A DNA stretch of 64,000 nt from MED-G105 sp038522945 (GCA_038522945.1 JBCBJV010000015.1:19310-83309), one strand, 5' to 3'. Counted from the stretch's first letter, positions 1-8,518 are shown. Program-made: numbers and translations. Notes: generated from the letters alone by a model not told the origin.

Positions 1-54
1 TCGGGTACACCTTTTCGCTGTGAACCTTCGTGTTCTGAGTTAAAAGACTTCTGC

Positions 55-77
55 ACCGAACATGACGGAGGTTCGGT
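55..77. other. Inverted repeat downstream of mlaF
   Basis: A 7-bp perfect inverted repeat (ACCGAAC / GTTCGGT) with a 9-base loop lies about 40 bases past the mlaF stop on the minus strand. Neither side has a T-run, so a classical intrinsic terminator is not supported. A second, smaller hairpin (AACGGG / CCCGTT at 111-127) overlaps the mlaF stop codon. Either could stabilise the 3' end of the transcript or be a protein site for a gene left of the window. The remaining bases 1-116 show no convincing gene, and no mlaD start is visible on the minus strand here. Confidence 0.3.
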
Positions 78-116
78 CTATTGGTGAGCGTGAAGAAAAT
101 GGGCAGTTTGAACGGG

Positions 117-896
117 TTAGGCCCGTTTAATTGCCATTTTGATGGGGCCTTCCGCCCGTCCGTGAACGAATTGTTCAACCATCGGGTTCCCGGAGTTCTC
201 CATCTGATCGGGTGTGCCGCGCCAGATAATCTGACCTTCGTAGAGCATGGCAATTTCGTCAGCGATCACTTTGGCCGATGCCATATCATGGGTGATCGAG
301 ATAGCGCTCGCGCCAATGGCGCGCACTCTTTCAATGATCAACTTGTTGATAACGTCCGACATGATCGGATCGAGGCCGGTCGTTGGTTCGTCAAAGAACA
401 AAATTGATGGATCGGCGGCGATAGCACGAGCGAGTGCGACACGTTTTTGCATCCCACCGGACAGCTCAGCCGGAAAAAGCTCGCCTACCTCTGGGGAGAG
501 CCCAACTGCCGCAAGTCTTTCAAGAGCAATTTTTTTGGCGGCTCCCGGGCTGCTTCGTTCGCCATAGACAAGCCGGAACGCCACGTTTTCCCAAACCTTC
601 AAGCTGTCGAAAAGCGCCGACCCCTGAAAAAGCATTCCAATCTGACGGGTTCTATCCTCGCGTGCTTTGCTGCCGATCGACAGGATATCTTGGCCGTCGA
701 TTTCGATCGTCCCTGAATCCGGCATGATGAGCCCCAAAATGCATCGGAGCAGGACGGATTTTCCACTTCCCGACCCACCAATTATCACTAGGGATTTGCC
801 CGGATAAAGGTCGAGATCCACGTCCCGAAGCACCTCTTTAGGGCCGAACCGTTTCGCCAGGCCTCTTATTGAAATTTTGGTTTGCTGGTCAGCCAT
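117..896 (-). CDS. mlaF: MlaF-type ABC transporter ATP-binding protein
   Basis: This is a cytoplasmic ATPase subunit of a Mla/MCE-type ABC transporter that moves phospholipids between the inner and outer membrane. The 259-residue protein has a Walker A motif (GGSGSGKS, residues 40-47), an ABC signature (LSGGM, 145-149), Walker B (ILFFDEP, 165-171) and an H-loop histidine in ITHD near residue 200. Length and motif spacing match the MlaF/Ttg2A family. It starts 5 bases after the stop of the permease gene, so the two are co-transcribed. Substrate specificity comes from family membership and is inferred. The periplasmic MCE subunit MlaD, MlaB and MlaC are not in this window. Confidence 0.9.
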   Translation of the reverse strand: MADQQTKISIRGLAKRFGPKEVLRDVDLDLYPGKSLVIIGGSGSGKSVLLRCILGLIMPDSGTIEIDGQDILSIGSKAREDRTRQIGMLFQGSALFDSLKVWENVAFRLVYGERSSPGAAKKIALERLAAVGLSPEVGELFPAELSGGMQKRVALARAIAADPSILFFDEPTTGLDPIMSDVINKLIIERVRAIGASAISITHDMASAKVIADEIAMLYEGQIIWRGTPDQMENSGNPMVEQFVHGRAEGPIKMAIKRA

Positions 897-901
897 AGCG
901 A

Positions 902-1675
902 TCAGATCCCCACCATCAAGGATGTCATCACATAATTTGAGGCGAGGATCGCAACTGCCGAGGCGACGACCGCAGACCGGGTAGAGCCGCCAACGCCTTG
1001 GGCGCCGCCGCTGCTGCGGTAGCCGAAGTAGCAGCCCATGACCGAAATCAGAAACCCGAATACGCCGGCTTTGAGCAAACCGCTCGTGACATCCCCTAAG
1101 GTCAAGAAGCTGTCGATCGCTCGAACGAAGGTGATTCCATCAAAATCGAGGGCATAAACAGCCACAAGCCAGCCCCCGAGAATGCCGATGATGTCTGCAA
1201 CCAAGACCAGAAACGGCAGCATCAGGGTCGTTGCAAGGACCCGCGGGGCAACCAAGTATTTGAAGGGATCGACCGCCAGTGTCGACATTGCATCGATCTG
1301 GTCGGAAACCCGCATGGCCCCCAGCTCTGCCGCCATTGCAGAAGATGAGCGACCCGCGACCATCAAGGCGGCGAAGCCTGGCCCCAATTCCCGCACGATC
1401 GAAACCGACAGGATCTGCGGCAGAAAAGTCTCCGCATTGAACCTTGCTGATCCATCATAGATGTTCAGGGCGAGCGCAGCGCCGGTGAAGACCGCTGTTA
1501 GACCAACCACTGGCAAAGAGTGGAATCCGATTTTCAACAAAGAAGAACCGAGGGCGCGCCAATAAACAGGCCCTGAGAACGAAGCGATCACCGCGCGACC
1601 ACCAAACAGGACGATTTGGCCTGTTGCCTGAAAAAAGGTGAGAAACCACCGCCCGATGGTATCAAAAACTGGCAT
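902..1675 (-). CDS. mlaE: MlaE-type ABC transporter permease
   Basis: This is the inner-membrane permease partner of the downstream ATPase. The protein is 257 residues with several hydrophobic segments. It carries the MlaE hallmark region: RELGP at 95-99, then AELGAMRVSDQIDA at 116-129, the cytoplasmic coupling segment conserved in MlaE/YrbE permeases. The ATG at 1675 is a good start and the length equals the family norm. It forms a two-gene unit with mlaF and lies about 100 bases beyond alr on the same strand, so read-through from alr is possible. The expected role is retrograde phospholipid transport that maintains outer-membrane asymmetry. Confidence 0.9.
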   Translation of the reverse strand: MPVFDTIGRWFLTFFQATGQIVLFGGRAVIASFSGPVYWRALGSSLLKIGFHSLPVVGLTAVFTGAALALNIYDGSARFNAETFLPQILSVSIVRELGPGFAALMVAGRSSSAMAAELGAMRVSDQIDAMSTLAVDPFKYLVAPRVLATTLMLPFLVLVADIIGILGGWLVAVYALDFDGITFVRAIDSFLTLGDVTSGLLKAGVFGFLISVMGCYFGYRSSGGAQGVGGSTRSAVVASAVAILASNYVMTSLMVGI

Positions 1676-1774
1676 CTGACTCTAAATCACCCCTGGACTG
1701 ACAGCGCATTGCGCCAAATCCCCTCTAGCTCTGACGCTCGTCCTGCCGTTTTTGCCTTGCCAACAAGCGCTAAG

Positions 1775-2890
1775 TCACACGTAGCGGCGATCGACCCGAC
1801 TTCCAAGCCCTGTCAGAAGTTCATATCCTATGGTTCCGCTGGCAGCGGCCTGATCATCGATCGACAGATTTGGGCCGAACAGTTCGGCAATGTCACCTTC
1901 AGCGATGTTGTTTGGGGCGTCGGTTGTGTCGACCACAATAAGGTCCATGGAGATGCGGCCAACAATCGGGCAGGGCGCGCCACCGATGTAGGCTTTTGCA
2001 TTTGGGTTGTCAGCGGTGCCACCGCCGGCCCGGATCAGGCCGTCGCCGTATCCGATGGAAAGCGTGGCAAGTCTGGTTGGTCGTGTCGCTGTAAACGTGC
2101 GGTTGTAGCCGACGGTTTCCCCGCCGTTTATCTCGCCGGTGGAGATCACCTGAGCGCAAAGCCTTGCCACAGGGAGCACGGCGGCGGAGCGGTCATCGAG
2201 CGGGTTCACGCCGTAGAGGGCAACCCCGATCCGGATCATATCAAGGCCGAATTCTGGAGCGATGAGCGCCCCGGCGCTGGAAGCAAGCGAGCGCTTTGCA
2301 TCTGGAAAGTTGGAGGCGACCTCCACAAAGGAGTTAAATTGCTCGGCGTTTGAGGGTGCATTCCGCACGGCTGCTGTTGTTAGATGGCTCATCACCCAGC
2401 TTGGCTTAAGCTTAATACTGTTCAGCAGGTCAGGGACACCCGCTGGGCTCAGACCTAAACGGTTAAGCCCGGTATCGAAGTGCAATGCACACGGCGCGCT
2501 TTGATTGTGGTCTGACCAGAGTTTGGCTTGCCTCAGGGTGTTGATTACCGGGACAAGATTTGCCTCAGCGAAAAGGCTGAAATTTTCATCCGTAGGCCCA
2601 TGGAAAACGAATATCTCTACGTCGGATCTGTTCCCTATATCGCGCCGTAAGGACACGCCCTCTTCTGGATAGGCCACAAAAAATACGCGACACCCTTCGC
2701 GATCATAAAGGCAACGCGAGATTTCTCCGGCACCGAGACCGTATCCGTCGCATTTAACGACCGCAGCTGCCAGGGCGTTGGGTGCTGCGTCGCAGATCGT
2801 ACGATAGTTTGCACAAAGATTGGTGAGATTGATCTCTACAAATGGCTGCACGGACGACCTTGGAGTTTGCACACGATAAACAAAACACAA
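1775..2890 (-). CDS. alr: Alanine racemase
   Basis: This PLP-dependent enzyme interconverts L- and D-alanine to supply D-Ala for peptidoglycan. The 371-residue protein has the N-terminal TIM-barrel lysine motif (VVKCDGYGLG, candidate PLP lysine K46), a PLP-phosphate arginine in RIGVALYG (R220), and the C-terminal catalytic tyrosine in GYNRTF (Y262) followed by GRISMDL near 311-317. The lysine motif reads KCDGY where most relatives read KADAY. The position between dnaB and a transporter fits an order common in alphaproteobacteria. The start is uncertain: TTG at 2890 has a weak GGAA upstream, and GTG at 2872 would also precede the conserved N terminus. Confidence 0.9.
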   Translation of the reverse strand: MCFVYRVQTPRSSVQPFVEINLTNLCANYRTICDAAPNALAAAVVKCDGYGLGAGEISRCLYDREGCRVFFVAYPEEGVSLRRDIGNRSDVEIFVFHGPTDENFSLFAEANLVPVINTLRQAKLWSDHNQSAPCALHFDTGLNRLGLSPAGVPDLLNSIKLKPSWVMSHLTTAAVRNAPSNAEQFNSFVEVASNFPDAKRSLASSAGALIAPEFGLDMIRIGVALYGVNPLDDRSAAVLPVARLCAQVISTGEINGGETVGYNRTFTATRPTRLATLSIGYGDGLIRAGGGTADNPNAKAYIGGAPCPIVGRISMDLIVVDTTDAPNNIAEGDIAELFGPNLSIDDQAAASGTIGYELLTGLGSRVDRRYV

Positions 2891-2948
2891 ACGCTATTCC
2901 ATGGAAACGCGGCGTGCAAATGGCGCTATTGGGTGAAGCAAACGGCCG

Positions 2949-4481
2949 TTATTCGTCGAAACGATGGGCATCGTAGCGGTCGCGGGCGAGATTTGAGAAG
3001 CGCGTGAGGCTTTCCTCAAACTGGAGCGGCACTTTGCCGATAGGACCGTGACGCTGCTTGCCGATAATTATTTCGGCAATGCCCCGGACTTCCTCAAGCT
3101 GCGAAAGCCATTTCATGTGCTCTTCTGTTCCCTCGCGGGGTTCGGCCCGTTTCAAATAGTACTCTTCGCGGAAAACAAACAACACAACGTCAGCGTCCTG
3201 CTCAATAGACCCAGATTCACGCAGGTCAGAAAGTTGCGGCCGTTTGTCATCGCGAGACTCCACCTGTCGAGAGAGCTGGGACAGGGCAATCACAGGAACG
3301 CTCAACTCCTTTGCCAGAGCCTTCAGACCAACTGAGATTTCGGTGATTTCTTGGACGCGGTTGTCGCCCTTTTTTGACGAGCCACTAAGGAGCTGGAGGT
3401 AATCGACGATTAAAACACCAAGGCCGTGTTGTCGTTTCAGACGACGGGCGCGGGCCGCAAGTTGGGCGATGGAGAGACCACCGGTATCGTCGATGTAAAG
3501 CGGTAACGCCTCCAATTCCCGCGCCGCATGATAAATTGATTCAAACTCGCTTTCGTCCACATCCCCGCGTCGGATGCGTTCAGATGGCACCCGGGAAGTT
3601 TCCGAAATGATACGTGTGGCGAGCTGATCAGCCGACATTTCCAATGAGAAGAAGCCGACGATGCCGCCGCGATCTGCTTTAATTGTGCCGTCTGGCTGGC
3701 GTACTGGTTTGTAGGCACGCGCCACATTGACAGCTACATTGGTGACAAGCGAGGTCTTTCCCATCGATGGGCGGCCAGCGAGAATAATGAGATCGGATGG
3801 ATGAAGTCCACCCATCATTGCGTCCAGATCATCGAGCCCTGTTGAAACGCCGGCCAAGCCGCCATCGCGCTTAACCGCCGCATCAGCAACTTCGATAGCC
3901 TCAGCAATTGCGGTACGGAACGATACAAAACCGCCGCCGTACTTGCCGGTTTCAGCGAGCTTATAGAGAGACTGCTCGGCTTCTTCGAGCTGCTTGTTGG
4001 GCGGGTCTTCAAGGGTCACCCGCTTTGCTCGATCGATCAGATCGCCGCCAATAGAAATCAACCCGCGACAGACGGACAAATCAAAAACCAGCCGTGCGTA
4101 ATCATGGGAGCTTGTTGTTCCTGGCACTGTAGCTGCAAGGCGCTCAAGGTATTTGCGCCCGCCTGCCTCAGAAAACCCTTTTGACGTCGACAAGTAGGTG
4201 TCGATCATCACTGGCGAGGCAAGGTTGCCTTGGGAAATAAGTGTTCCGCAAGCGTCATAAATTAGCTGATGAACCGGATCGTAGAAGTGTTCTGTCTTCA
4301 AGTAGGCGGAGACCCGGTAGTAAATCTCGTTATCAAATAGGATCGACCCGAGGATCGCCTGTTCTGCTTCGAGGCTGAACGGCGCCGGATCATGGGCACC
4401 ATCTTTCGATGGGCTTTCGGTGTTGTTTGAAGTGTCGGTTGCAGCTTCGGGAGACAGCTGCGGTGTTGCGTTGTCGTCCAT
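2949..4481 (-). CDS. dnaB: Replicative DNA helicase DnaB
   Basis: This is the hexameric 5'-3' helicase of the replication fork, which also recruits primase. At 510 residues it is the normal family length. The N-terminal DnaB domain begins near residue 33 (PFSLEAEQAILGS), after a Ser/Thr-rich leader. The RecA-like C-terminal domain has Walker A (GRPSMGKT, 236-243) and the Walker B/H3 region LIVDYLQLL near 361-369, followed by the conserved SQLSR and DLRESGSIEQDAD stretches. The gene follows the L9-S18-S6 operon in the same direction but is separated from it by a strong terminator, so it probably has its own promoter within 4482-4498 or in the distal part of rplI. Confidence 0.97.
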   Translation of the reverse strand: MDDNATPQLSPEAATDTSNNTESPSKDGAHDPAPFSLEAEQAILGSILFDNEIYYRVSAYLKTEHFYDPVHQLIYDACGTLISQGNLASPVMIDTYLSTSKGFSEAGGRKYLERLAATVPGTTSSHDYARLVFDLSVCRGLISIGGDLIDRAKRVTLEDPPNKQLEEAEQSLYKLAETGKYGGGFVSFRTAIAEAIEVADAAVKRDGGLAGVSTGLDDLDAMMGGLHPSDLIILAGRPSMGKTSLVTNVAVNVARAYKPVRQPDGTIKADRGGIVGFFSLEMSADQLATRIISETSRVPSERIRRGDVDESEFESIYHAARELEALPLYIDDTGGLSIAQLAARARRLKRQHGLGVLIVDYLQLLSGSSKKGDNRVQEITEISVGLKALAKELSVPVIALSQLSRQVESRDDKRPQLSDLRESGSIEQDADVVLFVFREEYYLKRAEPREGTEEHMKWLSQLEEVRGIAEIIIGKQRHGPIGKVPLQFEESLTRFSNLARDRYDAHRFDE

Positions 4482-4498
4482 GGCACCAAAGGAAACAT

Positions 4499-4529
4499 AA
4501 AAAAGGCCGGTCGTGAAGCAACCGGCCTT
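4499..4529 (-). terminator. Intrinsic terminator after rplI
   Basis: Read on the minus strand, a 9-bp GC-rich stem (AAGGCCGGT / ACCGGCCTT) with a 9-base loop is followed directly by a run of six T. It lies 53 bases past the rplI stop and 18 bases before the dnaB start. It should end the rpsF-rpsR-rplI transcript and uncouple dnaB from it. Confidence 0.9.
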
Positions 4530-4581
4530 AACTAGTTTTCCAAATAGAACGTGTAGAAACTACTACGTAGATATAGATGTG

Positions 4582-5208
4582 CTATGCCTCGTCGGACTCT
4601 TCGTCATTTGATGCTGCAGCGCCTTCAGCGGTATCTTCACTGGCTGCCTCAACAGCTTCACCCGTTTCTTCGTTGAAGAATTCAGGTGTATCTTCATCGG
4701 CATCCACCTCGTCTTCTTCGCGCGCCAGAATGTTTTCACCGCGCGCCTGACGTTCGGCTTCGTCCTCGGACCGCGCCACATTAAGCTCGATTGTCGCATC
4801 CACTTCCGGGTGGAGGGCGATACGCACTTTGAAGAGGCCGAGCGTTTTCAACGGCTTGTCAAGACGAACTTGACTGCGCTCAATATGCAGACCTTCTTCG
4901 CTAGCTGTCTCAGCGATATCGCGGGTGGAAACCGACCCATACAGCATGCCGGCCTCAGAAGATTGACGGATGACCACGAACGAGCGCCCGTCGATTTTCG
5001 CAGCGACCTCTTCGGCTTCTTTGCGACGTTCAAGATTGCGCGCTTCCAGGTCCGCACGCTGATTTTCGAACAGCTTTTTGTTCTGTTCGTTCGCGCGCAG
5101 GGCTTTCTTCTGTGGAAGCAAATAGTTGCGCGCATAGCCAGGGCGTACTTTGACGACGTCGCCCATCTGACCAAGGTTCTCAACGCGCTCCAGGAGAATG
5201 AGTTCCAT
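4582..5208 (-). CDS. rplI: 50S ribosomal protein L9
   Basis: L9 binds domain V of 23S rRNA near the base of the L1 stalk and stabilises reading-frame fidelity. The 208-residue protein opens with the canonical MELILLERVENLGQMGD followed by VRPGYARNYLLP. The N-terminal domain and connecting helix are followed by a C-terminal domain, then an acidic Ala/Glu/Asp-rich tail over about the last 60 residues. Long acidic tails on L9 are common in alphaproteobacteria, whereas the E. coli protein is near 150 residues. The start lies 3 bases from the stop of rpsR, so the genes are translationally close. Confidence 0.97.
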   Translation of the reverse strand: MELILLERVENLGQMGDVVKVRPGYARNYLLPQKKALRANEQNKKLFENQRADLEARNLERRKEAEEVAAKIDGRSFVVIRQSSEAGMLYGSVSTRDIAETASEEGLHIERSQVRLDKPLKTLGLFKVRIALHPEVDATIELNVARSEDEAERQARGENILAREEDEVDADEDTPEFFNEETGEAVEAASEDTAEGAAASNDEESDEA

Positions 5209-5211
5209 CTG

Positions 5212-5436
5212 TTACTCTCCTACGTACGGCAGCAAAGCAAGAATCCGGGCGCGTTTGATCGCGCGAGCCAGTTCGCGTTGCTTCTTGTGAGAGACAGCAG
5301 AAATCCGTGCAGGCACAATCTTACCTCGCTCAGAGATAAAACGCTGAAGTAGCTTTGGATCCTTGTAGTCGATTTTTGGCGCGTTTTCGCCGGAAAACGG
5401 ACACGTCTTGCGCCGACGCATGAATGGTTTTGGCAT
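5212..5436 (-). CDS. rpsR: 30S ribosomal protein S18
   Basis: S18 is a small-subunit protein that forms a heterodimer with S6 on the platform of the 30S particle. The 74-residue protein contains the typical RRRKTCPF opening, DYKDPKLLQRFISERGKI and the basic C-terminal helix KKQRELARAIKRARILALLPY. It sits between rpsF and rplI with short gaps, the standard S6-S18-L9 operon. In some other bacteria the S6:S18 complex represses its own operon by binding the leader RNA, so the structured leader upstream of rpsF is relevant. Confidence 0.97.
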   Translation of the reverse strand: MPKPFMRRRKTCPFSGENAPKIDYKDPKLLQRFISERGKIVPARISAVSHKKQRELARAIKRARILALLPYVGE

Positions 5437-5461
5437 TCCAAACTCTCCTTAATGCCCGGCC

Positions 5462-5902
5462 TTACCGGCGGTCGCCGCGATCACCACGGTCGCCCCGATC
5501 CCCTCTGTCACCGCGATCGCCGCGATCACCTCTGTCGCGACGATCACCTCGATCACCTCTATCACCACGGTCATTACGATCACGACGGCTGAGGACAGGC
5601 GATGGTTTTTCATCGAATTCTTCAACGCGGATCGTCAGTGCACGAAGGATATCTTCGTTGATCCGTTCCTGGCGCTCCAGTTCGGCAATCGCATCTGCCG
5701 GAGCATCGATATTCAAAAGGCTATAATGGCCCTTGCGGTTCTTGTTGATTTTGTACTGTAGGGTCCTGAGGCCCCAATACTCGGCCTTGGCGATCTTGCC
5801 GCCATTGTCCGTCACAATTTTCTGGATAGACTCAGTCAGGGCTTCGACTTGCGCCGGGGAAATATCCTGACGGGAAATAAATGTGTGCTCGTAAAGCGGC
5901 AT
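5462..5902 (-). CDS. rpsF: 30S ribosomal protein S6 with DRG-repeat tail
   Basis: S6 binds S18 and 16S rRNA on the 30S platform. Residues 1-100 are a normal S6 fold, starting MPLYEHTFI and including GLRTLQYKINKNRKGHY. Residues 106-146 are a low-complexity tail made of 13 tripeptides, ten of them Asp-Arg-Gly, with a few DRN/DRR variants. The tail is encoded by a 9-base tandem repeat and is strongly charged. S6 C-terminal extensions vary between taxa, and many alphaproteobacteria carry Arg/Gly/Asp-rich ones, so a function in RNA binding is only inferred. The start has GGAG upstream. It is the first gene of the S6-S18-L9 operon. Confidence 0.96.
   Translation of the reverse strand: MPLYEHTFISRQDISPAQVEALTESIQKIVTDNGGKIAKAEYWGLRTLQYKINKNRKGHYSLLNIDAPADAIAELERQERINEDILRALTIRVEEFDEKPSPVLSRRDRNDRGDRGDRGDRRDRGDRGDRGDRGDRGDRGDRGDRR
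5465..5587 (-). repeat. 9-base tandem repeat encoding S6 tail
   Basis: Thirteen degenerate copies of a 9-base unit (GAT CGA GGT-like codons for Asp-Arg-Gly) lie at the 3' end of rpsF. Copies differ mainly at third codon positions, which suggests selection on the peptide together with slippage-type expansion. The unit length keeps the reading frame, so copy-number changes would be tolerated. Confidence 0.85.
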
Positions 5903-6207
5903 GCTTTACCGGCTCCTTCAACTCTACGATGGAGATCCCTATGGCATTCACTGGAGCTGCCATATTGACCTTCGGCTCGACCATCCGGCGGGACTATCCC
6001 GCGCGCTGTTCTTCGAAACAGGGGTGGCGACCATCGCTTGGAGGCGTGGGGATAGTCCAAGAGCCTTGCTACTGCAAGCCCAAACCCGAAATTCCGCCTT
6101 TGGCCATCTAGCAGCCCGTCAAAGTTTGCAAATTACTGCGCGGGCGGTCTAAGAGCCCGGGATTAAACTTAACTCAAAAGAAGACCATTCGCATGGGAGG
6201 CACGTTT
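5903..6207. promoter_or_regulatory. Divergent rpsF / fabD control region with structured leader
   Basis: This 305-base region separates the S6 operon (minus) from fabD (plus) and carries no credible gene. Two inverted repeats would form in the rpsF leader RNA: a 10-bp pair at 5991-6000 / 6049-6058 (GGACTATCCC / GGGATAGTCC) and a 6-bp pair at 5941-5946 / 5958-5963 (ATGGCA / TGCCAT). Such a leader could serve S6:S18 autoregulation, known for this operon in other bacteria, but I could not match the published motif base by base. No convincing -35/-10 pair was identified on either strand. Confidence 0.45.
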
Positions 6208-7146
6208 ATGGGCACAGCGCTGGTATTTCCGGGGCAAGGTAGCCAAGCCATCGGCATGGGGCAGGACCTCGCAGACACTTTCCCTTCCGCCCGATTGGTC
6301 TTTGAGGAAGTCGACGATGCGCTCTCTCAGAAGCTTTCGGCTCTCATGTGGCTGGGTCCAGAAGAGGACCTTCGGCTCACAGCAAACACCCAGCCAGCAT
6401 TGATGGCTCATTCCATGGCCGTAGTTCGGGTCTTGGAGGAAGAAACCGGCTTTGATCTGGGCGAGCAATCAATGATGGTCGCCGGCCATTCGCTTGGCGA
6501 ATACTCGGCTCTGTGCGCGGCGGGGGCTATCGGACTTGCTGATACCGCTCGTCTTCTCAGAATTCGCGGCAACGCCATGCAGGCGGCTGTTCCACCGGGA
6601 GAGGGCGGCATGGCGGCTCTGATCGGTGTCGATCTGGAAACGGCCCAAAAAGCTATCGATGCCACGCCAGGCGAAGGCGTTCTGCAAATCGCCAATGATA
6701 ACGCGCCCGGCCAAGTGGTTGTTTCAGGTGCTAAAGCAAGGGTCGAGGACTTAGTAGCGAACGCTAAGAAGTACGGTGCCAAAATGGCAAAGTCATTGCC
6801 GGTCTCAGCGCCATTTCATTGCGAACTCATGGCACCGGCCGCCGAGCGCATGTCAGAGGCGCTGAGTTCCGCTGAGGTCAAGCCGCCTAAAGTGCCAGTC
6901 ACGGCAAATGTAACGGCAGAACCGGTGACATCACCTGATGAGATCCGTCGCTTACTTGTGGAGCAGGTGACCGGGCGGGTCCGATGGACAGAATCCGTCA
7001 ACGCCATGGCCGCGGCTGGTGTGACACGGTTTGTGGAGGTTGGAACCGGCAAAGTTCTGACGGGGCTCATAAAGCGAATCTCCAAAGGGGCCGAACTCAT
7101 CAATCTTGAGAAGCCCGCGGATATCGAGGCGTTTGCCAAGAGTTGA
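6208..7146 (+). CDS. fabD: Malonyl-CoA:ACP transacylase
   Basis: This enzyme transfers malonyl groups from CoA to acyl carrier protein, loading type II fatty-acid synthesis. The mature frame reads MGTALVFPGQGSQ and is 312 residues, the normal FabD length. The nucleophile serine lies in GHSLGEYS (S95), with the histidine in SAPFHCELM further on. I chose ATG 6208 because GGGAGG lies 7 bases upstream and the protein then begins like other FabD proteins. An earlier in-frame ATG at 6193 would add five residues and overlap that ribosome binding site. It is first in the fabD-fabG-acpP-fabF run. Confidence 0.95.
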   Translation: MGTALVFPGQGSQAIGMGQDLADTFPSARLVFEEVDDALSQKLSALMWLGPEEDLRLTANTQPALMAHSMAVVRVLEEETGFDLGEQSMMVAGHSLGEYSALCAAGAIGLADTARLLRIRGNAMQAAVPPGEGGMAALIGVDLETAQKAIDATPGEGVLQIANDNAPGQVVVSGAKARVEDLVANAKKYGAKMAKSLPVSAPFHCELMAPAAERMSEALSSAEVKPPKVPVTANVTAEPVTSPDEIRRLLVEQVTGRVRWTESVNAMAAAGVTRFVEVGTGKVLTGLIKRISKGAELINLEKPADIEAFAKS

Positions 7147-7181
7147 TAGCGGCTGTTTGCACGGATCAAAAGGAACTTTAA

Positions 7182-7919
7182 ATGTTTGATTTAAAAGACA
7201 AAAAAGCTCTGGTGACTGGTGCCACCGGAGGCATTGGCGGGGCGATCGCCGAAACCCTTATCAGGGCAGGCGCACATGTTGCGGTGTCCGGCACACGCGT
7301 TGAAAAGCTTGACGCCCTTGTCAGCGAACTTGGCGATTGCGCCCATGCGGTACCCTGCAATCTATCCGATCTCGATGCTGTGGATGCTTTGCCCAAGGCA
7401 GCATCTGAGGCCATGGGTGGGCTCGATATCGTTGTCGCTAATGCTGGTGTGACGCGAGATACACTTATGATGATGATGAAGCCGGACATGTGGGATGAGG
7501 TCATAAAGATCAATCTCACCGCTTATTTCAGGCTTACAAAAGCCAGCCTCCGAGGCATGACAAAGCAGCGTTTCGGTCGAATCGTGGGGATCACGTCTGT
7601 TGTGGGCGTCACCGGAAATCCAGGACAAGCCAACTATGCCGCTTCAAAGGCAGGTATGATCGGCATGACGAAATCTCTTGCTCAAGAGGTTGCCTCCCGA
7701 AACGTCACCGTAAATTGTGTGGCTCCCGGCTTTATTGAGACGGCCATGACCGATGCTCTCAATGACGATCAGCGCGCCGCAATTTTGGGCCGTATTCCGG
7801 CAGGAAAGATGGGCACACCTGCAGATATCGCTGCCAGCGTCCTCTATTTGGCGAGCAATGAAGCCCAATATGTGACTGGCCAGACCCTTCATGTGAACGG
7901 TGGCATGGCCATGGTCTGA
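7182..7919 (+). CDS. fabG: 3-oxoacyl-ACP reductase
   Basis: This NADPH-dependent short-chain dehydrogenase carries out the first reduction of the fatty-acid elongation cycle. The 245-residue protein has the cofactor motif TGATGGIGG (12-20), the NAG motif (NAGV 87-90) and the catalytic Ser139, Tyr152 and Lys156 (YAASK). Length and the ending HVNGGMAMV are typical of FabG. A ribosome site AAGGAA lies before the ATG. It is 35 bases past fabD, in the standard alphaproteobacterial fab order. Confidence 0.96.
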   Translation: MFDLKDKKALVTGATGGIGGAIAETLIRAGAHVAVSGTRVEKLDALVSELGDCAHAVPCNLSDLDAVDALPKAASEAMGGLDIVVANAGVTRDTLMMMMKPDMWDEVIKINLTAYFRLTKASLRGMTKQRFGRIVGITSVVGVTGNPGQANYAASKAGMIGMTKSLAQEVASRNVTVNCVAPGFIETAMTDALNDDQRAAILGRIPAGKMGTPADIAASVLYLASNEAQYVTGQTLHVNGGMAMV

Positions 7920-8165
7920 CGATGGGCTCGCGTGGTTCAGCAAGGTTTTTTCATAAACTAGCGTTGACCAACTAGAGCAAGCCCAATTTCCACGGGGTCT
8001 ATGCGGGAACATTAAGTCGTTGCAACAAAACGCAATTTGCCGTAATCGCCGATCGACCTCGCCGGAGCAATAACGCGAATGGGCAGTTGCAACTTGTAAT
8101 TCCCGCCTGAAAGGCATACCTCGCCGAATTCAATTCCGGACTGTCGAAGGATAAAGGAGCTTTAG

Positions 8166-8402
8166 ATGTCTGACCTTGCTGAACGCGTAAAAAAAATTGT
8201 CGTCGAACACCTTGATGTGGACCCGGCGAAAGTCGAGCCGAAGGCAAGCTTCATTGATGATCTGGGCGCTGACAGCCTGGATATCGTCGAACTCGTAATG
8301 GCGTTCGAAGAAGAATTTGACATCGAGATTCCTGATGACGCCGCTGAAACCATTCAAACGGTTGGCGATGCCATCAAATTTATCGAAGAGAAAAAAGGCT
8401 AA
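8166..8402 (+). CDS. acpP: Acyl carrier protein
   Basis: This small acidic carrier holds acyl intermediates on a phosphopantetheine arm. The 78-residue protein shows the invariant modification site LGADSLDIVEL with Ser37, and the family pattern of acidic helices. A very strong ribosome site (AAAGGAG, 6 bases before ATG) fits the high expression normal for this gene. The 246 bases between fabG and acpP hold no gene and probably carry a separate promoter. It is the third member of the fab cluster. Confidence 0.98.
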   Translation: MSDLAERVKKIVVEHLDVDPAKVEPKASFIDDLGADSLDIVELVMAFEEEFDIEIPDDAAETIQTVGDAIKFIEEKKG

Positions 8403-8518
8403 TCTTATCCGGCCTTGTGTCGATGCTGGGCACGGATCGTGTTCGTCATTGAGCCCCAGCATTTTCAAGCTGGTCTGACGGCTTGCTCATTCATTCCTCA
8501 GTGCCCGGAGGTGTTGAC

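Noticed and set aside
55..127. Hairpins after mlaF as intrinsic terminators
   Set aside because: No T-run follows either stem on the minus strand.
1616..2353. Long plus-strand frame opposite alr
   Set aside because: It lies opposite conserved alanine racemase motifs and has no family features.
5465..5587. Possible CRISPR array
   Set aside because: The 9-base units are contiguous and in frame with rpsF, with no spacers.
5424..5726. Plus-strand frame rich in RSPRSP repeats
   Set aside because: It is the antisense reading of the S6 DRG repeat.
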